Positions 28,547-37,284 of a DNA stretch of 64,000 bases are shown here, piece by piece. The stretch lies in the NCBI RefSeq assembly GCF_013694245.2, contig NZ_CP059322.2:3293001-3357000 (forward strand), in the 5' to 3' direction. Under the pieces are notes generated by a model. It was given only the letters and a program-made list of their open reading frames with translations, searched no databases and had not been told where the DNA came from. This DNA is from Micromonospora ferruginea. Lineage in GTDB: Bacteria > Actinomycetota > Actinomycetes > Mycobacteriales > Micromonosporaceae. The position numbers and the translations under genes are program-made. How positions within the stretch are numbered: the stretch's first letter is position 1; each line of letters opens with the position of its first letter.

Positions 28547-29650
28547 GTGCCCGGCGACCGGCATCTGCGGGCGCGGCCACGGACCGACCCCGACGACCGG
28601 TGGGAGGTCGGGTCGTCGTTCCCCCTCACCCACGCCGCCGGCCCCGGCACGACGCGCCTGCCGAGCCCGCTCCGGCTGTACGGCACCGGCCGGCAGGCGT
28701 TGCTCGCCCTCCTGCGGATGGGGAGGACGGAACTGGGCTGGACCGCGGTGCACCTGCCGGCCTACTACTGCCCGCCGGTGGCGGACGCCGCCGCGACCGT
28801 GCTCCCGGTGCGGCGGTACGACGCCGGTCCGCGAGGGCACGTCGACCCGCCCCGCCCCGGTCCGACCGAGGCGGTCGTCGCGGTGTCGTACTTCGGTGAT
28901 CGCCCGGCGGACCCGGTCACCCGGGGCGCCGCGCTGGTGGTCGACAGCACCCACGACCCGTTCGCGCCCTGGCTGCCCTCGACCGGCGCCGACTACGTGC
29001 TGGCCGCCCTGCGCAAGACGCTGCCCCTGCCCGACGGGGCCGCGCTGTGGTCGCCGGCGGGCCATCACCTGCCCGCGCAGCCCGCGCCCTCGGTCCGGCA
29101 CCGGGCGGCGGCCGGTCAGGTCCTGGCCGCCATGTGCCTCAAGGCGACGTACCTGTCCGGCTCCCCGGTCGAGAAGAACGCGTTCCTGTCCGCCTTCGCC
29201 GCCGGCGAGGCAGCGTACGGGTCGACCTCGGTCAGCGGGGCCAGCGACTACACCCGTGAGGCGTTGCCGGCCATGCCGGTGGACCGGTGGCGCCGGCAAC
29301 GGACGGCCAACGCCGTGGTTCTCGGTGACGCGCTGGCCGGCGTCGTCGGGTTGCGGGCGCATGTCCACCCGTTCGGCGTCGTCGTGGAGTGCGACTCCGG
29401 CGAGCTGCGTGAGGCGCTGCGGACGGCCCTGGTCGCCCGCCGCGTCTATCCGGCTGTCCTGTGGCCGCAGCCGCCGGACGCGCCCGCGCGCCACCTGGAC
29501 TACTCCCGTCGGATGTTGCACCTGCACACCGACCACCGCTGGCGCGCGGAGGACATGCTCCGCGTCGCCGCTCGGATCCACGACGTCCTCGCTCCGGTGA
29601 CGGGGCCGACGCCCGATCCGACAGATACGCGAGAGGTGATGGAATGCTGA
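28547..29650 (+). CDS. PLP-transferase-fold protein, divergent DegT-like
   Basis: A 367-residue protein with a DegT/aspartate-aminotransferase-like outline: RLYGTGRQALLALL near residue 45 (phosphate loop position), VVDSTHDPFAPWLP (about 127) as the PLP aspartate region, and LAALRKTLPLPDGA (about 150) where Lys is a candidate Schiff-base residue. Similarity to classic sugar aminotransferases is weak, so catalytic activity is not assured. The GTG start follows the previous stop with no gap and has GGCGGA 6 nt upstream. Its end overlaps the next gene by 7 nt. A role in making or modifying an amino sugar in this operon is inferred from context. Confidence 0.65.
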   Translation: MPGDRHLRARPRTDPDDRWEVGSSFPLTHAAGPGTTRLPSPLRLYGTGRQALLALLRMGRTELGWTAVHLPAYYCPPVADAAATVLPVRRYDAGPRGHVDPPRPGPTEAVVAVSYFGDRPADPVTRGAALVVDSTHDPFAPWLPSTGADYVLAALRKTLPLPDGAALWSPAGHHLPAQPAPSVRHRAAAGQVLAAMCLKATYLSGSPVEKNAFLSAFAAGEAAYGSTSVSGASDYTREALPAMPVDRWRRQRTANAVVLGDALAGVVGLRAHVHPFGVVVECDSGELREALRTALVARRVYPAVLWPQPPDAPARHLDYSRRMLHLHTDHRWRAEDMLRVAARIHDVLAPVTGPTPDPTDTREVMEC

Positions 29651-30273
29651 CTGGCCGACTGGTGGCGCTGAGGCCCATGGTCGCCACCGACCTCGAGTTC
29701 CTGGCCGACCTCACCAACGCCGGCCCGGTACGGACCCACGTCGTCGGCTGGGACTGGCCGGTGACGGTCGACGCCCAACGTGAATGGCTCGCCCAGACCC
29801 ACCGTGACGGGCGGAACCGCAGGCTCACCGTCACCGACGCGGCGACCGACGAGCCGATCGGGATGACCGGCCTGTGGGAGATCGACTGGCACAACCGTTC
29901 GGCACTCAGTGCCGTCAAGTTGATGCCGGGACGCGCCCCGAAGGGCGCGGGCACCGACTCGATCATGCTGATGATGGCGTGGAGCTTCTACGAGGTGGGC
30001 CTGCGCCGCCTGCACAGCACCATCCTGGACTTCAACGCGGCCAGCCTCGGCGCGTACGTCCGCCGGTGCGGCTGGCGGATCGAGGGCCGGGAGCGGCAGG
30101 CGGTCTTCCGCCGTGGCGACTGGCGCGACCTGCTTCGGGTGGCGATCCTCCGGTCGGAGTTCGACGAGCTGCCCGACTCCGCCGAGTACGTCGAGCGGGT
30201 CTGCGGCGCGGCGCACCGGTCGGCCGACGCCGGCGCCGGAGTGGTTCGGCAACTGGCGGAGGTGACCCGATGA
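29644..30273 (+). CDS. GNAT-family N-acetyltransferase
   Basis: A 209-residue GNAT enzyme. N-terminal LTGRLVALRPMVATDLEFL is the usual first strand and helix; the acetyl-CoA loop region is KLMPGRAPKGAGTDSIMLMM (about 92-111), followed by LHSTILDFNAASLGAYVRRCGW (about 122-144). The pattern fits RimJ/PseH-like enzymes that acetylate amino sugars or amino termini. It overlaps the preceding PLP-fold gene by 7 nt and the following glycosyltransferase by 4 nt. N-acetylation of the amino sugar made by the operon is the likely job. Confidence 0.83.
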   Translation: MLTGRLVALRPMVATDLEFLADLTNAGPVRTHVVGWDWPVTVDAQREWLAQTHRDGRNRRLTVTDAATDEPIGMTGLWEIDWHNRSALSAVKLMPGRAPKGAGTDSIMLMMAWSFYEVGLRRLHSTILDFNAASLGAYVRRCGWRIEGRERQAVFRRGDWRDLLRVAILRSEFDELPDSAEYVERVCGAAHRSADAGAGVVRQLAEVTR

Positions 30274-31472
30274 GGGTCGCGGTCACCGCGGAGTCGCGGT
30301 TCCTCCGCACTCCGGACGGTCACGTGTGGATCGAGATCGGCCCCGACCACGCCATCTGGGCGCGTTACCTCGCCGCGTTCGACGAGGTGCGGGTCGTCGC
30401 CCGCGTCCTCGACGTGGCCGAAGCCCCGGCCGGCGCCAACCGGGTCGACGGCCCGGGCGTCCACGTCCGGGCCCTGCCGCACTACGTCGGCCCGGCGGGC
30501 TACGTCCGCAACCTGCCCGGGATCCGGCGGGCGGTGATCGGCGCGACCGACGGCGCGGACGCGGTGATCCTCCGGGTGCCGTCGCCGATGGCCACCATGC
30601 TGAGCAACTGGTTGGACCGGCGGGGCCGGCCCTACGCGCTCGAGGTCATCGGCGACCCGTACGACGTGTTCGCTCCCGGCGTCGTCGACCACCCGTTGCG
30701 CCCCGTGCTGCGTCGCTGGTGCACCGGCGCCATGCGCCGACAGTGTCGCAGCGCGGTCGCGGTCAGCTACGAGACCACCCGTACGCTCCAGGCCCGCTAT
30801 CCCGCGCGGCCGGACGTGCCGGCGATGGGGATCTCCTCGGTCGACCTGCCGGACGACGCCTACGTCGCCGCCCCGCGGGTGGTCGGGCCGGCCCCCCAGC
30901 GGCCGACCCTGGTGTCGGTGGGCTCGTTGGAACAGCTCTACAAGGGCATCGACACCCTGATCGAGGCAATCGCACGGTTGGACGCCACCGTGCCGCCGGT
31001 TCACCTGGTGCACGTGGGGGTCGGCCGGAGCCGTGCGGCTCTGGAGGACCTCGCGGTGCGGTCGGGCGTGGCCGACCGGATCCGGTTCGTCGGATGGCTG
31101 CCGGGGGTGGACGCCCTACGCGATCAACTGGACTCCGCGGATCTGTTCGTCATGCCCTCGCGTACGGAAGGGCTGCCGCGGGCGCTGATCGAGGCGATGG
31201 CCCGGGCCCTGCCGGCGGTCGGCTCCACCGCGGGCGGCATCCCCGAACTCCTCGCCCCGGACGCCCTGTTCCGGCCGGGGGACGTGACGGGCCTGGCCGC
31301 ACTGATCGGTCGCACGGTGACCGACCCGGACCGGCTGGCCGCGCACTCCCGTCGGAACCTGGCCGTCGCGCGGGAGTTCAGCGCGGACCGCCTCGGCGCG
31401 CGACGGACCGAGTTCTACCGGTCGGTCGCCGACTGGACGCGCCCGCGGTCGCTGCTGAGCGACCGGCGCTGA
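30270..31472 (+). CDS. GT4-type glycosyltransferase
   Basis: Retaining GT-B glycosyltransferase of 400 residues. The C-terminal nucleotide-sugar domain has VSVGSLEQLYKGIDTLIEAI (about 214-233) and the donor-binding MPSRTEGLPRALIEAMARALP (about 294-314), with the E-x7-E pattern of family GT4. The N-terminal acceptor domain covers residues 1-190. GGAGG precedes the ATG, which overlaps the acetyltransferase stop. It is the last gene of the first rightward block and ends before a strong bidirectional hairpin. It probably adds a sugar to the lipid-linked repeat unit in the cytoplasm; donor unknown. Confidence 0.87.
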   Translation: MRVAVTAESRFLRTPDGHVWIEIGPDHAIWARYLAAFDEVRVVARVLDVAEAPAGANRVDGPGVHVRALPHYVGPAGYVRNLPGIRRAVIGATDGADAVILRVPSPMATMLSNWLDRRGRPYALEVIGDPYDVFAPGVVDHPLRPVLRRWCTGAMRRQCRSAVAVSYETTRTLQARYPARPDVPAMGISSVDLPDDAYVAAPRVVGPAPQRPTLVSVGSLEQLYKGIDTLIEAIARLDATVPPVHLVHVGVGRSRAALEDLAVRSGVADRIRFVGWLPGVDALRDQLDSADLFVMPSRTEGLPRALIEAMARALPAVGSTAGGIPELLAPDALFRPGDVTGLAALIGRTVTDPDRLAAHSRRNLAVAREFSADRLGARRTEFYRSVADWTRPRSLLSDRR

Positions 31473-31494
31473 GTCGACGGCAGGGTCACGCACG

Positions 31495-31543
31495 GACGGG
31501 TGGTCCCCGCCGGGTCCCGGAGGACCCACGGGGACCACCCGTC
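31495..31543. terminator. Bidirectional terminator hairpin
   Basis: GACGGGTGGTCCCCG (31495-31509) pairs perfectly over 15 bp with CGGGGACCACCCGTC (31529-31543). The 19-nt loop contains a smaller GGGTCC/GGACCC hairpin. It separates convergent polysaccharide genes. Confidence 0.85.
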
Positions 31544-31575
31544 TCGTCGTCGCGGACCCGGTCGGGTCGCGCCGG

Positions 31576-32583
31576 TCAGCGGCTCGCCGGAGCGACCGCG
31601 TGGGGCGAACCGGCGCCGGCCGCCGCCGACTGCTCCCGGTACCACTCGAAGGTCCGTCGGACGCCTTCGACGAGCGGTACCGCGGGTTCGTAACCGGTGA
31701 GTCGACGCAGCTTGCCCAGGTCCGGCCGGCGCCGGTGCACCGAACGGGCGGGCGCGGGCAGCACCCGGACCGACGCCGTGCTGCCGGCCATGGAGAGGAC
31801 CAGCCGGGCCAGGTCGGCGATGTTGGTCTCCTCCCGGTCGTTGCCGAGATGCACGATCTCCCCGTGCGCCGCCGGGGTCTCCATCAGCCGGACGACCGCC
31901 TCGACGGCGTCGTCGACGTGGCAGAACGCGCGGTGCTGGTCGGCGCCCCAGACCCGGAAGGGATCCTCGCCGGAGAGCGCCCGCAGGGTCATCTCGGGGA
32001 TGACGTGGTCGCTCCCCATCCGCGGTCCGTACACGTTGTGGAACCGACCGACCACGGCGGTGGCGCCGCGGGCGTGGACACCGTGCAGCACCAACGCCTC
32101 GCCGGTGAGCTTGCTGACCGCGTAGGCCAACCGGGGCGACTTCACGTCGGCGATCATCAGCGGCACGTCCTCGGCGGTGGGAACCGGGACCACGCCGGCG
32201 TCCACCCCGCCCGCGTACACCTCGCTGGTGGAACTGAAGAAGATCTGGTGTCCGGGGCGCACCCAGTCGACCAGGTGCAGCGCGGTCAGGGTGTTGACCC
32301 GAAGCACCCGGGTGGGATCCGCCTCGACGTTGCGGACGCCGACCACCGCAGCGAGCAGGTAGACCTGGTCCACGTCGCGGGGCAGCGTCTTCCAGGCCGA
32401 CTCGGTGGTCAAGTCCGCCGAGCGGACCTCGACCGCCGGGTCCCGGCCGATCGCGGACAACCGCTCGTCGGCGCGGCCACGGGAGAAGTCGTCGACCAGG
32501 ACCACGCGGTGGCCGTCCCCGACCAGGCGTTCCGCCAGGTGCAGACCGATGAAGCCGGCGCCACCCAGAATCAGTGCGCGCAT
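31576..32583 (-). CDS. NAD-dependent nucleotide-sugar epimerase/dehydratase
   Basis: Extended SDR enzyme, 335 residues. The Rossmann motif is GGAGFIG (residues 7-13); the active site has SSTSEVY (about 117) and YAVSK (about 150-154). RFHNVYGPR (about 174) is the classic nucleotide-sugar-binding signature. Such enzymes epimerise, dehydrate or decarboxylate UDP- or dTDP-sugars. ATG shares one base with the upstream stop (TGATG) in a three-gene leftward operon with a nucleotide-sugar dehydrogenase and a reductase. If that dehydrogenase makes a UDP-uronate, this could be its epimerase or decarboxylase; the exact reaction cannot be read off. Confidence 0.87.
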   Translation of the reverse strand: MRALILGGAGFIGLHLAERLVGDGHRVVLVDDFSRGRADERLSAIGRDPAVEVRSADLTTESAWKTLPRDVDQVYLLAAVVGVRNVEADPTRVLRVNTLTALHLVDWVRPGHQIFFSSTSEVYAGGVDAGVVPVPTAEDVPLMIADVKSPRLAYAVSKLTGEALVLHGVHARGATAVVGRFHNVYGPRMGSDHVIPEMTLRALSGEDPFRVWGADQHRAFCHVDDAVEAVVRLMETPAAHGEIVHLGNDREETNIADLARLVLSMAGSTASVRVLPAPARSVHRRRPDLGKLRRLTGYEPAVPLVEGVRRTFEWYREQSAAAGAGSPHAVAPASR

Positions 32584-33917
32584 CAGGCGGACACCTCCCG
32601 CTCCCGTCGGGCGGGCGACGTGGGCGCCCGGTAGCCGATCCCGGCATAGCGGACGCCGCTCGCCCGGACGGCCGCCTCGTCAAGGATCCGCCACGAGTCG
32701 AAGACCAGCCGCACCGGCGTGCCGGCGAGCAGCGACCCCACCGGAAGGGCGCGGTAGTCCGGGTGGTCGGTCAGGACCAGCACCGCGTCCGCGTCCGCGA
32801 ACGCCTTGTCCAGGCTGATCGGCTCGGCGCCCAGATCGCGGATCACCTCGGCCGCGACCATCGGATCGTGGCCGAGGACGGTCATTCCGGCCGCTCGGAA
32901 GGTTTCGAGCATCGCGACGACCGGGGCGCCTCGCATGTCGTCGGTGGGCGGCCAGCCCTTGTAGGCCCAGCCCAGCACGGCGAGGGTGGCGTTCCGGGTG
33001 GAGCCGTGGGCCTGCCGGACCAGCTCGACGACCTCGCCGGCGACGTGCGCCGGCAGGTGCTCGTTGAGCCGGCGCGCGGGGCCGACCAGGAACGGCGGCT
33101 CCGCCTGCGCGCTCGCGATCATCAGATACGGGTCCTTGGACAGGCACCCGCCGCCGACGTAACCCGGCCGGGCCAGGTCGGGGCGGGGGTAGTCGACGTT
33201 GGCGGCGGCGATCACCTCCAGCGGATCGAGGCCGTGTCGTCCGGCGATCAGCGCCAGTTCGTTGCCGAACGAGTAGATCAGGTCCGTGTGGCAGTTGTTG
33301 GCGAGCTTCACCAACTCCGCGGCCTCGAGGCTGGACACCGGCACGAGCTGGCGGACGAGCCCGCCGAGGAACGCCTGTCCCGCCTCGGCGCTGGCGTCGT
33401 CCAGCGCACCGACCACCTGGGGCAGCTCGACCAGTTCCCGCAACGCCTGGCCCTGGATGGTCCGCTCCGGCGCCATGACCAGCCGGACGTCGGCGCCCCA
33501 CGCCTCGGTCAACACGGGCAGCACGACCCGCCTGGTGGTGCCCACCGGCACGGTGCTCCGCACCACGACCAGGGTGCCGGGCCGGCAGGTCCGTGCGACG
33601 GACGCCGCCGCCTGCGCCAGGTTCTCCAACCGGGGCTCGTGGGTCTCTTCGTCGACCGGGGTGGAGACGCAGAGCACGACGGCGTCCACGTCGGCCGGGA
33701 GGTGCTCGTCCACCAGCAGGGTTCGGCCCACGTGCCGGGCGAACACCTCCTCGACGCCGGGCTCGTACAGATGCGGACGCCCCGCGCGCAACGCCTGGCG
33801 GACCCGGGGCTGGGCGTCCACCCCGTGCACCCGGTATCCCTTGTCCGCCAGCGCGGCGGCGAGCGTCACACCGACGTAGCCGAGCCCGACGATTCCGATT
33901 CTGTGGTACACGGTCAT
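32583..33917 (-). CDS. UDP/GDP-sugar 6-dehydrogenase (nucleotide-sugar dehydrogenase)
   Basis: Oxidises the C6 alcohol of a nucleotide sugar to the uronate with two NAD+. The 444-residue protein has the N-terminal Rossmann motif IGIVGLGYVGVTLA (about residues 6-19), the central KLANNCHTDLIYSFGNELA (about 208) and the catalytic cysteine in YVGGGCLSKDPYL (about 259). APERTIQGQALRELVELPQVVG (about 157) resembles the UDP-ManNAc dehydrogenase (WecC) side of the family more than UDP-glucose dehydrogenase. ATG at 33917 overlaps the upstream stop as ATGA, which rules against the longer N-terminus from 33962. Confidence 0.9.
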   Translation of the reverse strand: MTVYHRIGIVGLGYVGVTLAAALADKGYRVHGVDAQPRVRQALRAGRPHLYEPGVEEVFARHVGRTLLVDEHLPADVDAVVLCVSTPVDEETHEPRLENLAQAAASVARTCRPGTLVVVRSTVPVGTTRRVVLPVLTEAWGADVRLVMAPERTIQGQALRELVELPQVVGALDDASAEAGQAFLGGLVRQLVPVSSLEAAELVKLANNCHTDLIYSFGNELALIAGRHGLDPLEVIAAANVDYPRPDLARPGYVGGGCLSKDPYLMIASAQAEPPFLVGPARRLNEHLPAHVAGEVVELVRQAHGSTRNATLAVLGWAYKGWPPTDDMRGAPVVAMLETFRAAGMTVLGHDPMVAAEVIRDLGAEPISLDKAFADADAVLVLTDHPDYRALPVGSLLAGTPVRLVFDSWRILDEAAVRASGVRYAGIGYRAPTSPARREREVSA

Positions 33918-34825
33918 CCTTTCGAGGAGGTGAGAGAAGGTTCGTCCGACGCCTCGGTCCACACGGCACGAAGGGTCTCGGCGAGGTCCAGCAGCGGCGA
34001 CCAGCCCAGGTGCCGCCGGGCTGCGGTGACGTCGGCCCGGATCCAGGGCACGCCGGCCGAACGCTCGGCGCCGGGAGCGGGTGACGTCTCCGCCACCGTC
34101 CCGGCGAAGCCCGCCTCGGCGGCGAGGGCGTTCACCACCTCCCGGACCGACACGGCGGTGCCGCTGCCGATGTTGTAGACGACCCGGGGCAGCGGCGGGG
34201 CGAGCACGGCGGCCCGGACCGCGAGAGCGACGTCCCGCACGTCCACGAAGTCCCGGTACGCGTGCAGCGGGCCCAGCTCGATCCGGTGGGCTCCGGACCG
34301 CCTCGCGTCCGCGAGCAGACGTGCCACCCGACCGAGCACACCCGTGGCCGGCAGGCCGGGACCGATCGGGTTGAACACCCGCAGCACCACGGCGTCGAGC
34401 CGGCCGGCTGCCAGCTCCATGAGCCGGGTGGCGGTGAGATGGCTGAGGCCGTACGCGCCGAGCGGTCGGGCCGGGTCGGACTCGGACACCGACCGGCCGA
34501 CCGGCACCTGCCCGTACTCACCGGCGGAGCCGAGTCGCACCAGCCGGGCGCCGGGGGCGGCCTGGGCCACCGCGTCGACGAGCCGGGCCGTGACCAGGGT
34601 GTGCGCCTGGAGCAGTTGCTCCGCGCTGCCGTCGAGACGGCCGGTGCAGTTGACCACCGCGGTCGGACGGACGCCCCGGACCAGGTCGGTGAGCTGCGCG
34701 ACGTCGGCCGTCGACAGATCGCAGTCGGCACGGCCCGGGCAGACCAGGGACGCGTGCGGCGCCAACGCGTCCCGCACGTGCCGGCCCAGGAATCCGTTCG
34801 CTCCGAACAGCAGGACCGTGCTCAT
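33914..34825 (-). CDS. NAD(P)-dependent nucleotide-sugar reductase/epimerase
   Basis: Extended SDR of 303 residues. The Rossmann motif is LLFGANGFLGRHV near the N-terminus, followed by VNCTGRLDGS, RLGSAGEYGQV (active-site Ser region) and YGLSH in place of YxxxK. Loss of the catalytic Lys position is notable: His stands where Lys is expected. The RVFNPIGPGLP segment is the sugar-binding signature. ATG at 34825 begins at the fold; a GTG at 34915 would add about 30 low-complexity residues and cannot be excluded. It is first in the leftward trio and divergent from a glycosyltransferase. Reaction uncertain. Confidence 0.8.
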   Translation of the reverse strand: MSTVLLFGANGFLGRHVRDALAPHASLVCPGRADCDLSTADVAQLTDLVRGVRPTAVVNCTGRLDGSAEQLLQAHTLVTARLVDAVAQAAPGARLVRLGSAGEYGQVPVGRSVSESDPARPLGAYGLSHLTATRLMELAAGRLDAVVLRVFNPIGPGLPATGVLGRVARLLADARRSGAHRIELGPLHAYRDFVDVRDVALAVRAAVLAPPLPRVVYNIGSGTAVSVREVVNALAAEAGFAGTVAETSPAPGAERSAGVPWIRADVTAARRHLGWSPLLDLAETLRAVWTEASDEPSLTSSKG

Positions 34826-35146
34826 GCCGGCGTCCGCGGCGTGCGTGGCATCGGCGGGCGGAGTGTCGGGGCGCGGTTCGACTCGCCCACGGGCGTCTCC
34901 CTCGGGTCGGCTCACGGTGGTCCGGTCGAGTGGCCGGACGACAGTCGGTACGCCAGCTCAACGCCGACGGGATGTTCCGGTTGCGCGTTCTGGGCCGAAA
35001 TAGCCGCGCGCATCCCGACCCGGGTCCGTCCGGTCTCGTCCCCCCTGGGTCGACCGGCCATTAAAGTCCGGAAATGCCGGATAGCAAGCACACATGCTGA
35101 TACAACGGATATCGGCCGTTTCGTCGACTGGCTGGAGGCCCGTGAC

Positions 35147-36448
35147 GTGAGCAGACCTGACGCCGATCCGCCCTCCCCGAGGCAGGACGCGCCCGCCCTG
35201 CGGATCGTCATACTGGTCAAAACGAACGAGGGCGGGATCTGGATCGTCCAGCCGGCCCGCGCCATGGCGGCGCGGGGCCACGAGGTCGTGGTCGTGCTCC
35301 CGCCGGGCGACGGCAAGCTCACCCGGCGCCTCGCCGAGCACGGCATCCGGACCGTCGACTCACCGTTCTCGTTCCGGTTCCGCCCCGACCCCGCCACCCT
35401 GCGCGGCCTGTGGCAACTGCGCCGACTGCTCCGCCGGCTGCGACCGGACGTCCTGAACTATCACCTGTACGCGGCCGCCCTGGCGGGTCGACTCGCCGGT
35501 CTGGGCCTGCCGCTGACCCGGGCACACACCGTGGTCGGCCCGCTGTTCCTGGAGTCACCGCTGATCCGCCGGTTCGAGCGGCTGCTCTGGCGGCTGGACG
35601 ACGTCATCGTCTGCGGCACCGCCTACACGTCACGGTGCTACGCGGCCCTCGGCGTCCCGACACCCCGCCGCCCCGTGGTCACCTGCGGCATCGACACCGC
35701 ACGCCTCAGCCCCGTGCCCGACGAGCACCACGACCCGGTGGTGGACGCCCGCGCGGTCCAGCGGGCGCGACGTGAGCAACGCGCCAAGGCGCGAGCCGAC
35801 CTCGGCGTCGCCGAGGACGTGCTGCTCGTCCTCATGGTCGCCTACGTCTATCCGGCGAAGCGGCTGGTGGCTCGCGGCCGGCCGATCAAGGGACACGACG
35901 TCCTGCTGGAGGCCTGGCGCCACTTCCGGACCACCGCGCCCCAGGCCCACCTGATGCTCGTCGGTGGCGGCCTCGGCGCCGAGGCGCAGCGCCTGCGTCG
36001 GGACCTGATCGAGCGGTACGGCGTCGCCGGTGACCCCACCGTCACCTGGTTCGACTCCGTCGACGACGTCCGCCTCCACTACCAGGCGGCCGACCTCAGC
36101 GTCAGTCCGTCCCTGTCGGAGGGGCACGGCGCCTCCGTGGAGGCGAGCGCGATGGCGGTGCCGAGTGTCGTCAGCGACGCCGGCGGACTGCCGGAGACCG
36201 TCACCCGGGACTCGGGCTGGGTGGTGCCGCGCGACGATCCGTCCGCACTGGCCGCCGCCCTGGGCGCCGCGTACGCGGAATTCCGCGCCGGCACGTTGGC
36301 GTCCCGGGGCATCCGGGCCCGGGAACTCGCCGTCCGGCACTTCGACCATCGTCCGGCCGCCCGTGAGGTGGTCACCATCCTGGAGCGAGCCACCGCCGCC
36401 CGGCGCGGTCAGGTCGGCGAGCCCGCACGTACGGAGGTCACCCGATGA
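35147..36448 (+). CDS. GT4-type glycosyltransferase
   Basis: A 433-residue GT-B enzyme. The acceptor domain opens with IVILVKTNEGGIWIVQPARAM (about 20-40). The donor domain includes VLLVLMVAYVYPAKRL (about 226), LMLVGGGLGAEAQRL (about 271) and the GT4 motif SPSLSEGHGASVEASAMAVP (about 320-340). GTG at 35147 has GGAGG 9 nt upstream; the preceding 230 bp hold a relatively AT-rich stretch with a small TCCGG/CCGGA palindrome (35067-35081) that may be the promoter. It overlaps the phosphoglycosyl transferase gene as ATGA, which suggests it adds the second sugar after priming. Confidence 0.87.
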   Translation: MSRPDADPPSPRQDAPALRIVILVKTNEGGIWIVQPARAMAARGHEVVVVLPPGDGKLTRRLAEHGIRTVDSPFSFRFRPDPATLRGLWQLRRLLRRLRPDVLNYHLYAAALAGRLAGLGLPLTRAHTVVGPLFLESPLIRRFERLLWRLDDVIVCGTAYTSRCYAALGVPTPRRPVVTCGIDTARLSPVPDEHHDPVVDARAVQRARREQRAKARADLGVAEDVLLVLMVAYVYPAKRLVARGRPIKGHDVLLEAWRHFRTTAPQAHLMLVGGGLGAEAQRLRRDLIERYGVAGDPTVTWFDSVDDVRLHYQAADLSVSPSLSEGHGASVEASAMAVPSVVSDAGGLPETVTRDSGWVVPRDDPSALAAALGAAYAEFRAGTLASRGIRARELAVRHFDHRPAAREVVTILERATAARRGQVGEPARTEVTR

Positions 36449-37158
36449 GCACCACGGGTCGTACCCGCCTGCTCGGTCCGCGGGGCGACGAGGTGGCCAA
36501 GCGCGCCGTCGACCTGACCATCGCTGTCCTGGCGCTCCTGCTGACCACGCCGCTCCTGGCGGCCGCCACGCTGGCGGTGCTGCTGCGGATCGGTGCACCG
36601 GTCTTCTTCGTGCAGGAACGCACCGGACGGCACGGCCGATCGTTCCGGATCTACAAGCTGCGCACGATGACCGACGACCGGGACGCGGACGGCGAGCTGC
36701 TGCCCGACGCGGTCCGCTGTCCACCGACGGGCCGGCTGCTGCGACGCCTCAGCATCGACGAACTGCCGCAGTTGTGGAACGTGCTGCGCGGCGACCTGAG
36801 CCTGGTCGGCCCGCGCCCCCTGGTGCCTCAGTACGACCCCTGGTACACCGAGCGCGAACGGCAGCGGTTCCTGGTCCGCCCGGGCCTCACCGGTCTGGTG
36901 CAGATCAGCGGGCGCAACGGCCTGACCTGGGACGAGCGGCTCGCGCTTGACGTCCGGTACGTCCGGGAGCGGTCGCTCGGGCTGGACCTGCGGATCCTCC
37001 TGCGCACCGCCCGGGCGGTGCTCGTCGGCACCGGCGCCTCGGCCACCGCGCGGGCCCGGACGGTCGACCTGGACGCGGAACGGCGGGCCTGGCTCGCGGT
37101 CGGCAGCCGATCCGCCGGTCCGACGGCGCACATCCTTCCGAGCGTGCCCCGGAGCTGA
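36445..37158 (+). CDS. Polyprenyl-phosphate phosphoglycosyl transferase (PglC/WbaP C-terminal type)
   Basis: Initiating enzyme that moves a sugar-1-phosphate from a nucleotide sugar to undecaprenyl or similar phosphate. The 237-residue monotopic form has one membrane segment (LTIAVLALLLTTPLLAAATLAVLL, ending near residue 47), then KLRTM (about 72), the catalytic Asp-Glu pair in SIDELPQLWNVLRGDLSLVGPRP and RPGLTGLVQISGRN (about 144). Minimal length means it lacks the extra membrane bundle of WbaP. It follows a glycosyltransferase in one operon and primes the repeat unit. The C-terminal 35 residues are not conserved in this family. Confidence 0.92.
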   Translation: MSTTGRTRLLGPRGDEVAKRAVDLTIAVLALLLTTPLLAAATLAVLLRIGAPVFFVQERTGRHGRSFRIYKLRTMTDDRDADGELLPDAVRCPPTGRLLRRLSIDELPQLWNVLRGDLSLVGPRPLVPQYDPWYTERERQRFLVRPGLTGLVQISGRNGLTWDERLALDVRYVRERSLGLDLRILLRTARAVLVGTGASATARARTVDLDAERRAWLAVGSRSAGPTAHILPSVPRS

Positions 37159-37232
37159 CCCGTCCGGCCCCGACCCGGCACCGGTCGCGGTCGCGGTCGC
37201 CCGGACCCCAGCACGCCGACCGGCAAGAGAAA

Positions 37233-37263
37233 CGCTCCCCGCACCGAGCCGGTGCGGGGAGCG
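37233..37263. terminator. Bidirectional terminator hairpin
   Basis: CGCTCCCCGCACCG (37233-37246), loop AGC, CGGTGCGGGGAGCG (37250-37263): a perfect 14-bp stem followed by CTTCTT, between two convergent genes. Confidence 0.85.
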
Positions 37264-37284
37264 CTTCTTGGAGGTAGGGGCGGA

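Noticed and set aside
34826..34915. N-terminal extension of the SDR reductase
   Set aside because: About 30 Ala/Pro/Arg/Asp residues before the Rossmann strand with no family similarity; kept only as an alternative GTG start.
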